36,863 nt of DNA from Syntrophomonadaceae bacterium. Lineage in GTDB: Bacteria; Bacillota; Dethiobacteria; DTU022; PWGO01. Positions within the stretch are counted from its first letter, which is position 1. Each line of letters starts with the position of its first letter. Location: assembly GCA_003554525.1 (NCBI GenBank), contig PWGO01000133.1:1-36863 (forward strand). The letters run 5' to 3'. The notes beneath the pieces were generated by a model. That model saw only the letters and a program-made list of their open reading frames with translations, did not search any database and was not told where the DNA came from. A program made the position numbers and the translations under genes. This document shows positions 16,122 through 24,415 of the stretch, one piece after another.

Positions 16122-17327
16122 TCAACTCCCTGTAATTTCTTGTAGAGTTTCCATAAAAATCGAAGCAAACTGCTGCACATCTTGCTCGTCAATGATAAAC
16201 GGGGGTAAAATCCTTACCGTGCTTTCCCCAATAGCGTTAACCAACAGCCCCTTGCTCTGGCATCCCGCCTGGACTGCGGCAGCGTTTAAACCATCCAGCT
16301 CCATAGCCAGAATAAGCCCTTTACCCCTTACGCCCTTGACAACACCGGGCAACTGCTCCCGGATGCGCTTAATCTCTCCAAGTATAAATTCACTTTTGGC
16401 ATTTACTTCCTGCAAAAGCCCGTCGTCCAAAAGAACTTCCATTACCGCCAGCGCAGCGCTGCAGCTTACAGGGTTACCGCCAAAAGTAGAAGCGTGATCT
16501 CCCGGGCCCAGCGCTGAAGATATTTTCGGGTTGAAAATTGCAGCAGCAAGCGGCATGCCCCCTCCCAGAGCCTTGGCGGAAGTAATAATATCCGGCTCTA
16601 CACCGTAATCCTGGTAAGCCCACAATGTTCCGGTCCTTCCGACCCCGCACTGCACCTCGTCGAATATTAACAAAAGCCCGTTTTCATCACATATTCTCCG
16701 CAGCGCCCGGAGAAAATCTTTTTCAGCAACATGGACTCCACTTTCACCCTGGACCGGTTCCACCATGACCGCGCAGGTCTCTTCGTTTACGGCCCGTTCA
16801 AAAGCATCCGCATCGTTAAAAGGCGCATAAATAAAGCCGGCGGGAAGGGGATCAAAATCTTTCTGGTGATGCTCCTGCCCGGTAGCCGTTACCGTGGCCA
16901 GCGTCCGGCCATGAAAGGAACCCAACGCAGTTACAAATGTGTGCCTGTTTGCACTAATATTATTTTTGGCATATTTACGGGCCGCCTTGATAGCCGTTTC
17001 GTTTGCCTCCGCGCCGCTGTTGGCAAAGAAAACTTTCCCTCCCAGGGAATTTTCCGAAAGCCGGCAGGCCAGTTTTGCCTGCGGTTCAGTGTAATAAAGG
17101 TTAGAAGTATGGATCAGGGCTTCAGCCTGGTGCCGAATTGCCTCCACCACCCGGGGATGAGAATGACCCAGGGCATTAACCGCCAGCCCTCCTACAAAAT
17201 CCAGGTATTCCCCGCCCCTTTCGTCCCTTACACGGGCTCCTCTACCTTCTTTAATAACCAGGGTTTTCTGGGGATCCCTGCGATAGGTATTCATTACATA
17301 CTGTTCATACATGGTGGGAATGTCCAA
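16122..17327 (-). CDS. argD: Acetylornithine aminotransferase
   Basis: A 401-aa class III PLP aminotransferase converting N-acetylglutamate semialdehyde and glutamate to N-acetylornithine and 2-oxoglutarate. Visible are GLAVNALGHSHP, the cofactor region FANSGAEANE, the Asp in LLIFDEVQ that binds the pyridine nitrogen, and the Schiff-base Lys in ITSAKALGGGMP. Length and neighbours support ArgD over GABA or ornithine aminotransferases. TTG 17327 is chosen because AAAGGAGGTGG lies about 10 nt upstream; the ATG five codons later is too far. It follows argB by 157 nt, a gap that contains a three-copy 9-bp repeat. Confidence 0.95.
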   Translation of the reverse strand: MDIPTMYEQYVMNTYRRDPQKTLVIKEGRGARVRDERGGEYLDFVGGLAVNALGHSHPRVVEAIRHQAEALIHTSNLYYTEPQAKLACRLSENSLGGKVFFANSGAEANETAIKAARKYAKNNISANRHTFVTALGSFHGRTLATVTATGQEHHQKDFDPLPAGFIYAPFNDADAFERAVNEETCAVMVEPVQGESGVHVAEKDFLRALRRICDENGLLLIFDEVQCGVGRTGTLWAYQDYGVEPDIITSAKALGGGMPLAAAIFNPKISSALGPGDHASTFGGNPVSCSAALAVMEVLLDDGLLQEVNAKSEFILGEIKRIREQLPGVVKGVRGKGLILAMELDGLNAAAVQAGCQSKGLLVNAIGESTVRILPPFIIDEQDVQQFASIFMETLQEITGS

Positions 17328-17451
17328 GACGGACCCACCTCCTTTCCTGTTTTAGCAATACCCGTTGGCACCGGGGGCGGTTGGTTTTTTTGTCCTGGCT
17401 TTAGTTGGCTACAAGGAAACTAAACCACCCCGGTCGCCTACAAACTTCCTT

Positions 17452-17478
17452 AATCTGTTTAATCTGTTTAATCTGTTC
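17452..17478 (+). repeat. 9-bp tandem repeat in the argB-argD gap
   Basis: AATCTGTTT three times head to tail (last copy ends in C), seven nt from the argB stop. Confidence 0.9.
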
Positions 17479-17484
17479 ACTTAC

Positions 17485-18405
17485 TCAGGCGGAATCTTCT
17501 TTTACTACCATGGTGCCAATACCTCTGTCAGTAAATATCTCCAGCAGTAAGGAATGCTGGATTTTGCCGTTTATTATGTGTGTCCGGGTAACCCCCTTAT
17601 CCAGCGCTTTCAAGCAAGACTCCACCTTGGGTATCATGCCTTCGTTTATCATGTTTTCGCGGATCAGTCTTCGCGAGTTTTCTTCCGTCAGCGTTGAAAT
17701 AAGGCTTGATGGATCTTCAGGATTTTCCATTATTCCCTCTACGTCAGTAAGCAATATCAGTTTTTCCGCATTCAGAGCCGAAGCTATCTCCCCGGCCACG
17801 TAATCTGCGTTGATATTCAGGCCGTCGGCCTCACCTTCTTCCTCGTAATACTTGCCTATAGAAGAAACCACGGGTATATAATTCTGATGTACCAGGGTAT
17901 CCAACAACGCCGGGTTTACTTTTTCTACTTCGCCTACAAAACCCAGGTCTACCGTTTCCTCCACCCCGTTAACTTCCACCTGACGCGGGGGAACTTTACG
18001 GGCTATCAGCAGATCGGAATCTTTACCGCTTAACCCAACCGCCTTGCCCCCGAAGCGGTTTATCATGCTTACTATTTGTCGGTTTACCTTACCTACCAGC
18101 ACCATTTCTGCAAGCTCCATGGTATCTTTGTCGGTTATGCGTAGTCCTTGCGAAAACGCGGGTTTTTTCCCTATCTTGTTCATCCAACGGTCAATTTCTT
18201 TTCCGCCCCCGTGCACCAGGATAGGATTAATACCAATATATTTCAGCAAAACTACATCCAGTATTACTGTTTTTTTCAGCTCCTCGTCTACCATGGCGTG
18301 TCCGCCGTATTTTATTACAAATGTCCTGCCTGCAAAGTTTCGGATATAAGGGAGAGATTCTATCAGTATTTCCGCCTTGGCTATAAGGCTTTTCATTTCT
18401 TCCAT
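17485..18405 (-). CDS. argB: Acetylglutamate kinase
   Basis: A 306-aa amino-acid kinase that phosphorylates N-acetylglutamate, often the arginine-inhibited step in organisms with the acetyl-recycling route. Visible are the N-terminal KYGGHAM, the glycine loop VHGGGKEID, NINADYVAGEIA, LILLTDVEGI and GMIPKVESCLKAL. The N-terminal helix before the kinase core (MEEMKSLIAKAEILIESLPYIRNFAG) is the part that in hexameric, arginine-sensitive forms makes the interlocking contact, so feedback inhibition is plausible. I chose ATG 18405 with AGAGGTGG 8 nt upstream over the track's GTG 18417, which lies in that site. Confidence 0.95.
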   Translation of the reverse strand: MEEMKSLIAKAEILIESLPYIRNFAGRTFVIKYGGHAMVDEELKKTVILDVVLLKYIGINPILVHGGGKEIDRWMNKIGKKPAFSQGLRITDKDTMELAEMVLVGKVNRQIVSMINRFGGKAVGLSGKDSDLLIARKVPPRQVEVNGVEETVDLGFVGEVEKVNPALLDTLVHQNYIPVVSSIGKYYEEEGEADGLNINADYVAGEIASALNAEKLILLTDVEGIMENPEDPSSLISTLTEENSRRLIRENMINEGMIPKVESCLKALDKGVTRTHIINGKIQHSLLLEIFTDRGIGTMVVKEDSA

Positions 18406-18449
18406 AATCAATACCACCTCTTTTACTGCTTTTTCTTTTTTATTACCAT

Positions 18450-19661
18450 TTACGACCGGTAGGAACCGTTTATTGATACATAATCGTGGCTGAGGTCGGT
18501 ACCCCAGGCTAATAACTCTTCCTGCCCCATATTTAAGTCCAGGGTGACCGGAACTTCCCGGCAGCGCAACACTGCGGCGGCTTCTTCTTCAGAAAAAGAT
18601 AGGCCGCGGCCCTGTGCGGCTACCTGAACTGCCCCTATAAACAGGTCCACTTTTTCCGGGTTAAAATCCACTCCGGCATTACCCAGGGCCATAAATATGC
18701 GCCCCCAGTTGGCGTCCTCTCCATAAAAAGCAGTTTTCACCAGCACAGAATTTAAAATAGCCCTTGCCACAGTACGTGCAGTTCCCCGGTCCGGTGCACC
18801 TTTTACACGTAGTGCGATTACCTTGGTAACTCCTTCGCCATCATCTACTATACGGTACGATAGCTCGCGGCACGCTTCCTGAAGCACGCTGCAAAAACGC
18901 TGGTAAGCAGGACCTTCCCTATTTATTTTTATTCCCGAAGCACCGTTTGCCATTACTATAACCATGTCATTGGTGGAATTGTCACCGTCCACGGTTATAA
19001 GGTTAAAAGTTTGATCTGCCGCGTGCTGAAGGGCTGGCTGTAACAACTCCCGGTCTATTTGCACATCAGTAGTCAAAAAAGCCAGCATGGTAGCCATATT
19101 GGGACAGATCATTCCCGCACCTTTTGCCATTCCACCCACCAGGTAAGAACCGCCTTCTTCTTCCACCTGCATTGCTACTTGCTTGGCCGCGGTATCCGTG
19201 GTAAGGATAGCGTTTGCCGCGTCGATGCCACCTTCCGGGGAGAGTTCCCCTGCTGCCCGGGCCATACCTGCCTTTACATTTTCCATGGGGAGTGCCTGGC
19301 CGATAACTCCCGTGGAAGCTACCAGCACAGATTCTTCGGGAACTCTCAGGTGTTCCGCCGCCAGAAAGGCCATTTCCCGGACATCCTTGTATCCCTGTTC
19401 GCCCATACAAGCGTTGGCGTTTCCGCTGTTTACCACCTGTGCATGTACCCGGTTTGCTATCCTTTCACGGCTGAGCTTAACCGTGGGAGAAGCAAAAAGA
19501 TTACTGGTAAATACACCCCCCGCTGTTCCCGGCAGCTCCGTGTACAACAGTCCCAGATCTCTTCCACTTTCCTTTATACCACAAGCTACCCCGGAAGCAT
19601 TCCACCCCTGTGGTGAAGCCACCCCTCCCTGCGGTAGTTTTTTATAGTAATCGTTTTCCAC
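18450..19661 (-). CDS. argJ: Bifunctional ornithine acetyltransferase / N-acetylglutamate synthase
   Basis: A 403-aa ArgJ that moves the acetyl group from acetylornithine to glutamate, closing the cyclic arginine pathway. The self-cleavage site is visible in KGAGMICPNMATMLAF; cleavage before the Thr yields alpha and beta chains with that Thr as nucleophile. The substrate region TVDGDNSTNDMV and the C-terminal NGSYRS are typical. Whether it also makes acetylglutamate from acetyl-CoA cannot be told, but there is no separate argA here. GTG 19661 follows GGGGG by 8 nt. It sits 86 nt after argC. Confidence 0.95.
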   Translation of the reverse strand: MENDYYKKLPQGGVASPQGWNASGVACGIKESGRDLGLLYTELPGTAGGVFTSNLFASPTVKLSRERIANRVHAQVVNSGNANACMGEQGYKDVREMAFLAAEHLRVPEESVLVASTGVIGQALPMENVKAGMARAAGELSPEGGIDAANAILTTDTAAKQVAMQVEEEGGSYLVGGMAKGAGMICPNMATMLAFLTTDVQIDRELLQPALQHAADQTFNLITVDGDNSTNDMVIVMANGASGIKINREGPAYQRFCSVLQEACRELSYRIVDDGEGVTKVIALRVKGAPDRGTARTVARAILNSVLVKTAFYGEDANWGRIFMALGNAGVDFNPEKVDLFIGAVQVAAQGRGLSFSEEEAAAVLRCREVPVTLDLNMGQEELLAWGTDLSHDYVSINGSYRS

Positions 19662-19700
19662 GTGTTTTTCCCCCTTTCCTTCCTACAAATATCTATAGAG

Positions 19701-19730
19701 AACTACAGGGAACTACAGAAAACTACAGAT
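19701..19730 (+). repeat. 10-bp tandem repeat in the argC-argJ gap
   Basis: AACTACAGNN three times head to tail (GG, AA, AT as last two bases), starting 40 nt from the argJ start. Confidence 0.85.
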
Positions 19731-19747
19731 ACTCTAACTGCAGATTT

Positions 19748-20788
19748 TTAAGGTACTATCGCAGCCTGGCTCAAGCCTGTATTTTCTTCAAAATCAAGCA
19801 TCAGGTTCATGTTCTGCACCGCCTGCCCGGCGGCCCCTTTCACCAGGTTATCTATAGCTGAAATCACTACCACAGTTCCAGTTCTTTCATCCAGGGTTAA
19901 ATTTATATGGCAGAAGTTGCTTCCCCTTACCCACCTGGTTTCCGGAAACATCCCAGGCTCCAGGATTTTCACAAAACCGGCATGCCGGTAATAAGAGTGG
20001 TAAATTTCCCTTAGTTCCTCTTCGTCGCTTCTTCCCGCCAGGTTTACATAACAAGTGCTGATTATGCCCCGGTTCACCGGGATAAGGTGGGGAGTAAAAA
20101 TCAGGCGAACCCCGGAACCCTGGACCAGGGAGAGGAGCTGTTCCATCTCCGGTGTATGCTGGTGTGAGGCAATACGATACGCTTTAAAACTCTCGCTGCA
20201 TTCCGGAAAATGAAACGCCTGTTTCGGGGAGCGCCCCGCCCCGGATACTCCCGACTTGGAATCTATTATCAACCCCCCGCCCGACAGCAAACCTTTATCC
20301 GCCAGCGGAAGCAGGCCCAGCAGTACTGAAGTAGGATAGCAGCCGGGGTTTGCTACCAGCCAGGCACTTTTTATCAATTTCCTGTTTACCTCCGGCAGTC
20401 CATAAACCGCTTCCGGAAGGAGCTCAGGAACCGTATGGGTAATACCGTACCAATCCCGATAAAGGGAAGGCTCTTCCAGGCGGAAATCTGCGCTTAAATC
20501 TATGGTGCGGAGTCCCCTGCCTTTTAGTTTTTTTACTACTTCCGCCGAATGTCCATGAGGAAGCGAACAAAAAACTATATCCGTATCCCCGGGGACTTCT
20601 TCCGGGTCCAGGGCAGACAGTACCGGGATTGGTTTCCCGGTAAACTGAGGATGTACCTGGGAAAGCTCCCTGCCCTGGTGTGATTCTGAAGAAAGGTAAG
20701 ATATGTTCACTGCCGGGTGAAGCAGAAGAAGCCTTACCAGCTCTATGCCCGTATATCCTGTAGCTCCCAGCACAGCTGCTTTTTTCAA
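19748..20788 (-). CDS. argC: N-acetyl-gamma-glutamyl-phosphate reductase
   Basis: A 346-aa NADPH-dependent reductase making N-acetylglutamate semialdehyde. Visible are the nucleotide-binding loop GATGYTGIELVRLL at the N-terminus, the catalytic Cys in NPGCYPTS (about residue 149) and the general-base His in SHQHTPE (about 213). TTG 20788 follows AAGGGGG by 7 nt. It is the first gene of argCJBDF and lies directly behind the T-box leader, so transcription of the operon should respond to uncharged tRNA-Arg. Confidence 0.96.
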   Translation of the reverse strand: MKKAAVLGATGYTGIELVRLLLLHPAVNISYLSSESHQGRELSQVHPQFTGKPIPVLSALDPEEVPGDTDIVFCSLPHGHSAEVVKKLKGRGLRTIDLSADFRLEEPSLYRDWYGITHTVPELLPEAVYGLPEVNRKLIKSAWLVANPGCYPTSVLLGLLPLADKGLLSGGGLIIDSKSGVSGAGRSPKQAFHFPECSESFKAYRIASHQHTPEMEQLLSLVQGSGVRLIFTPHLIPVNRGIISTCYVNLAGRSDEEELREIYHSYYRHAGFVKILEPGMFPETRWVRGSNFCHINLTLDERTGTVVVISAIDNLVKGAAGQAVQNMNLMLDFEENTGLSQAAIVP

Positions 20789-20834
20789 TTTAAATCCCCC
20801 TTGCCGGTAGAAAATAATTCCCGAATCAATTTAA

Positions 20835-20860
20835 GCCCCCCATCCCAAAGGACGAGAGGC
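20835..20860 (-). terminator. T-box terminator hairpin
   Basis: On the minus strand GCCTCTCGTCC, loop TTTG, GGATGGGGGGC gives an 11-bp stem with three G-U pairs. It uses the TCTCGTCC strand that also forms the antiterminator, so the two folds exclude each other. The tract after it (TTAAATTGATT) is only weakly U-rich. Confidence 0.55.
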
Positions 20861-21160
20861 ATTCTCGCGTTACCACCTTTCTTGCTCCCGAGCCCGGGAG
20901 CCACCTCAGAGCGCCCGGCCATGCGGCACGGACGAAACTTTGATAACGGAAAGCCCGAACCCGCCTACCCACAACCTGCATGGAAAAATACTTCCTGTTA
21001 TTACAGATAGCTTCAGCGGATTTCCTCCGGGGTGCGCTTCACCTGACGGCTCATGACCCGCCGGGCTTCCACCATCCCCGGCTCGCTAATATCAACTCCG
21101 TCAAACTACTCTCCCCATCTCAGGATATTAACCTATAAGTTTTACAAAAATACAACTCAT
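20835..21160 (-). ncRNA. T-box leader, arginine type
   Basis: A leader RNA that binds uncharged tRNA and then allows transcription of argCJBDF. The minus strand shows a typical Stem I with GGGGAGAGTAG, the distal AGCGAGCCGGGGATGGTGG and the specifier region GGTGAAGCGCACCCCGGAG. By anchoring on the usual purine after the specifier and the CCCC-GGAG after that, the specifier reads CGC (Arg), which agrees with the operon. The alternative in-phase reading GCG (Ala) is not followed by a purine. The T-box itself is AAAGGTGGTAACGCGAGA, a one-base variant of the usual GGTGGNACCGCG, with TGGT able to pair with a tRNA ending ACCA. Stem III is GGCTCCCGGGCTCGGGAGC. Confidence 0.9.
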
Positions 21161-21176
21161 CAACTTGTTAAAATAC

Positions 21177-21204
21177 ATTTTATCATTTAAAGCCGTGTTG
21201 TCAA
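21177..21204 (-). promoter_or_regulatory. Promoter of the arg T-box transcript
   Basis: Minus strand: TTGACA, 16-nt spacer, TAAAAT, placing the start about 30 nt before Stem I of the T-box. Confidence 0.6.
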
Positions 21205-21466
21205 TATGTTTCAAGCTCAATCTTGACATATTATGCATTATTGAAGTTATAATAAGTTTTAAATATTTTAAATCTCTTTCTATATTTCTTTCTTTAATAC
21301 TTTACGTTTACCTCCTGCTCTTCAAGCTTTTCAATTATTTCTTTTTCTTGCCTTGGCATAAACACCACCCAGATTTATTATACTGGTAGATATATAGTTT
21401 GATCAAGACAAAAGAACCGTCCCCATGTCTTGCCGTCAACCCTGAGGAGGAGGAGTAGTCACTTCA
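21205..21466. other. Intergenic stretch with promoter-like sequence
   Basis: AT-rich DNA between the arg promoter and the zinc-ribbon membrane gene. On the minus strand a TTGATC / 18 nt / TATAAT pair (21377-21406) precedes a 21-codon frame at 21294-21359 (MPRQEKEIIEKLEEQEVNVKY), but that frame has only a poor GGGTGGTG site. At 21406-21429 lies AAGAACCGTCCCC flanked by AGACA and TGTCT, a motif seen again near 35.9-36.0 kb. Confidence 0.4.
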
Positions 21467-21895
21467 TTACTTCCTTATGCGTTCCTTTACCCATTCCCCC
21501 ACCAGCGGCAGCTCAAACTCGTCCCCCTGGTAAGCTTTAAGCATAAGCATTACCCACAAAACCAGCCCGGCCAGCAGCACCAGGGTATACATTATGTCCA
21601 GCACCCGGGCGCCACCAAAAGGTAAGCGAATAAACAAAAGAAGCAGGGCAATACTGCTAAACGTAACTATGGACTGAAGGGCATGAAAACGGATGTACCG
21701 GTCCTCTTTTTCCAGAAGGTAAAATATTATCCCGGTAATAAAAAAACCAAGGTAGCAAATAAACCCGCCCATCTGCGAATTCATCCCTCTAAAATTGCTT
21801 CCTCCCCCGGAAAAAACTACAGGTACCATACCACTACAACCGCCACATTTCCTGGACTTCCCGTCAAGTTCGTTTCTGCAGTAGGGACAGAGCAT
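21467..21895 (-). CDS. Zinc-ribbon, DUF4870-like membrane protein
   Basis: A 142-aa protein. The N-terminus has two knuckles (MLCPYCRNEL and CGGC) that should form a short zinc ribbon, then a Gly/Ser linker and three membrane segments (about residues 42-60, 72-92 and 98-118). The pattern QMGGFICYLGFFITGIIFYLLEKEDRYIRFHALQS is typical of the DUF4870/Tic20-like family, function unknown. ATG 21895 follows AGGAG. It begins 39 nt after mmdA and could be the last gene of that transcript, though I see no functional link. Confidence 0.75.
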   Translation of the reverse strand: MLCPYCRNELDGKSRKCGGCSGMVPVVFSGGGSNFRGMNSQMGGFICYLGFFITGIIFYLLEKEDRYIRFHALQSIVTFSSIALLLLFIRLPFGGARVLDIMYTLVLLAGLVLWVMLMLKAYQGDEFELPLVGEWVKERIRK

Positions 21896-21934
21896 GTTAA
21901 ATTCAACTCCTTTATCTTAATACACGCCTTATAC

Positions 21935-23476
21935 CTATAACGGCATGTTACCGTGCTTACGCGGAAGCCTTTTTTCACGCTTGCTATAAATAGCTTCCAG
22001 GGAACGCAGAAGGTGATAGCGGGTATCCCGGGGATCAATTACATCATCTATCCAGCCGCGCGAAGCAGCGATATAAGGGTTGGCATACTTTTCACGGTAT
22101 TCGCTGGTAAGCCTTTCCTTTTCCTTTTCCGGGTCCCCGGAGTTCTCAATTTCTTTCCGGTTAATAATATTTACCGCTCCTTCCGGTCCCATAACCGCAA
22201 TTTCCGCCGTGGGCCAGGCCAGGGAAATATCCGCACGCATGGCCCTGGAATTCATGGCCAGGTAAGCCCCGCCGTAGGCCTTACGCAAAATAACCGTCAC
22301 CTGGGGCACGGTTGCTTCCGCGTAGGCGTATAATAGCTTGGCGCCGTGCCGGATAATACCCCCCCATTCCTGGTTAACCCCGGGAAGGTAGCCGGGAACA
22401 TCAACGAAAGTAACCAGGGGTATATGGAAACTGTCACAAAACCTTACAAAGCGGGATATCTTGTCGGAAGAATCAATATCAAGGCACCCTGCCATTACTG
22501 AAGGCTGGTTCCCTATAACCCCGACCGGCTGTCCACCCAGGTGGGCAAAACCTACTACCGCGTTGGCAGCGTATTTTTCCTGTACTTCAAAAAAGCGGCT
22601 TCCGTCTACCACTCTCTTTATAATATCCCTTACATCGTATCCCTTGTTGCTGCCCTCGGGCACCAGGTTGACCAGCTCTTCCCGGTCTAAACGGGGTTCT
22701 TCCGGCTCCGCCGGCGGAGGATCTTCAACATTATTGGGAGGAAGATAGTCCAGTAGAGTTTTAACCCTTTCCAGGCAGTCATCTTCGTTTTCGTCCATGA
22801 AATGGGCCACCCCGCTGGACTGGTTATGTGACAAGGCCCCACCCAGTTCTTCCTGGGTTACTTCTTCTCCCGTAACTGCTTTGATAACCTGGGGGCCAGT
22901 TATAAACATGAGACCCGTTTCTTCCACCATAAATACAAAATCAGTTAAAGCCGGGGAATAAACCGCCCCACCGGCACAAGGCCCCATGATAACCGATATC
23001 TGGGGTATTACCCCGGAGTATATGGTGTTGCGGTAAAATATCTCTCCGTAGCCGTTAAGGGCATGAACCCCTTCTTGAATCCGGGCACCCCCGGAATCGT
23101 TTATGCCTACCAGGGGAGCACCGCTTTGGGCCGCCAGGTCCATTGCCCGGCAGATTTTTTCTGCATGTCTTTCCCCCAGGGAGCCGCCGGCCACGGTAAA
23201 ATCCTGGGCGTAAACGTATACTTTTTTGCCGTTAACGGTGCCATAACCGGTAACTACACCTTCTCCCGGGTTTTCAATATCCAGTGAGCTGGCCTCCTCC
23301 ATATCGGTCTGAACAAAAACACCTATTTCTACAAAACTTTCCGGATCGAGCAGTTGCTCCAACCTTTCCCGCGCCGTTTTTTTACCTTTTTCTTTTTGTT
23401 TTTGTTGTTTTTCTTCCCCGCCGCCCAAAAGCGTTTTTTCCCGCCTCTGTTGTAAATGAGACAGCTTTTTTTCCAT
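21935..23476 (-). CDS. mmdA: Acyl-CoA carboxyltransferase subunit (methylmalonyl/propionyl-CoA)
   Basis: A 513-aa biotin-dependent carboxyltransferase of the PCC-beta / methylmalonyl-CoA decarboxylase alpha / transcarboxylase 12S family. The crotonase-type halves are seen with GINDSGGARIQEGV, the oxyanion GPCAGGAVYSP, and in the second half FVDVPGYLPGVNQE and KAYGGAYLAMNS. It moves CO2 between methylmalonyl-CoA and biotin. No biotin carrier, biotin carboxylase or sodium-pump beta subunit is in the window, so the partner must be elsewhere and the direction cannot be told. ATG 23476 lies 10 nt after GGGAGG; the track's ATG 23485 is too close. It is the last catabolic gene of the cluster. Confidence 0.9.
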   Translation of the reverse strand: MEKKLSHLQQRREKTLLGGGEEKQQKQKEKGKKTARERLEQLLDPESFVEIGVFVQTDMEEASSLDIENPGEGVVTGYGTVNGKKVYVYAQDFTVAGGSLGERHAEKICRAMDLAAQSGAPLVGINDSGGARIQEGVHALNGYGEIFYRNTIYSGVIPQISVIMGPCAGGAVYSPALTDFVFMVEETGLMFITGPQVIKAVTGEEVTQEELGGALSHNQSSGVAHFMDENEDDCLERVKTLLDYLPPNNVEDPPPAEPEEPRLDREELVNLVPEGSNKGYDVRDIIKRVVDGSRFFEVQEKYAANAVVGFAHLGGQPVGVIGNQPSVMAGCLDIDSSDKISRFVRFCDSFHIPLVTFVDVPGYLPGVNQEWGGIIRHGAKLLYAYAEATVPQVTVILRKAYGGAYLAMNSRAMRADISLAWPTAEIAVMGPEGAVNIINRKEIENSGDPEKEKERLTSEYREKYANPYIAASRGWIDDVIDPRDTRYHLLRSLEAIYSKREKRLPRKHGNMPL

Positions 23477-23527
23477 AATTGCCATACCTCCCCGCTAAAG
23501 CATTAATTACTTCCGCAATAAACTACA

Positions 23528-23543
23528 ACCGGCTTCTGCCGGT
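23528..23543. other. Hairpin between mce and mmdA
   Basis: ACCGGC TTCT GCCGGT forms a perfect 6-bp stem in the 86-nt gap. On the minus strand it is followed by TGTAGTTTATT, so it is a weak attenuator or RNA-processing hairpin at most. Confidence 0.4.
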
Positions 23544-23562
23544 CTTTTGCTGCTTTCTCTGC

Positions 23563-23958
23563 CTACCTCTCGCACAGTTCCAGCAGCACTCCCCCGGTGG
23601 AACGGGGATGCACAAACGCTATGTTTGCTCCTCCTGCACCGGCGCGGGGTTCTTCATCTATCAGGCTAACCCCTTTTTCTTTTAATTCATTTAGCTTCTG
23701 CTGCAGGTTATCCACCCTCAGGGCAATATGCTGAATTCCTTCCCCTTTTGCATCAATATATTTGGCAACCGGGCCTTTTGGGTCCGTAGATTCCAGCAGC
23801 TCTATCTTGCTATCACCTACAGGTAAGAAAGCTACCCTTACTTTCTGTTCTTCTACTTCTTCCCGGCCAGTTTCATTCAACCCCAGCTGGTCCCGGTAAA
23901 ATTTTAAAGACTGTTCCAGGTCCCGAACCGCTATGCCTATATGATCTATTCTCTCCAA
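23563..23958 (-). CDS. mce: Methylmalonyl-CoA epimerase
   Basis: A 131-aa glyoxalase/VOC-fold enzyme interconverting R- and S-methylmalonyl-CoA. Two beta-alpha-beta-beta-beta repeats are visible: RIDHIGIAVRDLEQSLKFY at the start and GEGIQHIALRVDNLQQKL in the middle, supplying the His ligands, with the Glu of GVLLELCER at the end. Start TTG 23958 has GGAGG 7 nt upstream and gives the typical MERIDHIGIAV. It directly follows the mutase B12-binding subunit (15 nt), as in other propionate clusters. Confidence 0.94.
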   Translation of the reverse strand: MERIDHIGIAVRDLEQSLKFYRDQLGLNETGREEVEEQKVRVAFLPVGDSKIELLESTDPKGPVAKYIDAKGEGIQHIALRVDNLQQKLNELKEKGVSLIDEEPRAGAGGANIAFVHPRSTGGVLLELCER

Positions 23959-23973
23959 ATCTTCAACCTCCTT

Positions 23974-24390
23974 TTAAACCTGGGAATTTTCTTCCATACC
24001 AAAACGATTTTTTATAAAACTTACTATTTCGCTTACCGGGGTTCCCGGGGTAAATACTTCCGCAACCCCCGCTTCTTTTAAGTAAGGTATTTCTTCATCG
24101 GGTATTACTCCACCGGCTATTACCAGGATATCCCCCGCTTCATTCTCCCTCAGCAGCTCCACCACGGGGGGTATCAACTGCATGTGGGCCCCCGAAAGAA
24201 TACTTATTCCCACTACCTGGACATCTTCCTGCATGGCTGCTTCCACTATCTTTTCCGGGGTCTGGCGCAACCCGGTATAAATTACCTCCATCCCGGCATC
24301 CCGCAGTGCACGGGCTATGACTTTAGCACCGCGGTCATGCCCGTCCAACCCTACTTTACCAATTAAAACGCGAACTGTCTTAGAAGACAT
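23974..24390 (-). CDS. mcmA2: Methylmalonyl-CoA mutase, B12-binding (small) subunit
   Basis: A 138-aa cobalamin-binding domain. The dimethylbenzimidazole-off, His-on motif DGHDRGAKV is at residues about 17-25, followed by GISILSGAH (S-x-L family pattern) and [11 protein letters not shown] (GG pattern). In single-chain mutases this is the C-terminal domain. Here it is a separate gene beside the catalytic subunit, as in several Clostridia and Archaea. ATG 24390 follows GGAAGGAG. It is 25 nt downstream of the large subunit. Confidence 0.94.
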   Translation of the reverse strand: MSSKTVRVLIGKVGLDGHDRGAKVIARALRDAGMEVIYTGLRQTPEKIVEAAMQEDVQVVGISILSGAHMQLIPPVVELLRENEAGDILVIAGGVIPDEEIPYLKEAGVAEVFTPGTPVSEIVSFIKNRFGMEENSQV

Positions 24391-24415
24391 TACTTTTCAC
24401 TCCTTCCCGGAATCA

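Noticed and set aside
16731-17423. 230-aa plus-strand ORF over argD
   Set aside because: Antisense shadow of argD, with no ribosome binding site.
21223-21253. TTGACA...TATAAT pair on the plus strand near the arg promoter
   Set aside because: The spacer is 19 nt and no gene or RNA follows on that strand.
21294-21359. 21-codon minus-strand ORF (MPRQEKEIIEKLEEQEVNVKY) behind a TATAAT
   Set aside because: Promoter-like sequence is present, but the ribosome binding site is poor and the frame too short to support without conservation.
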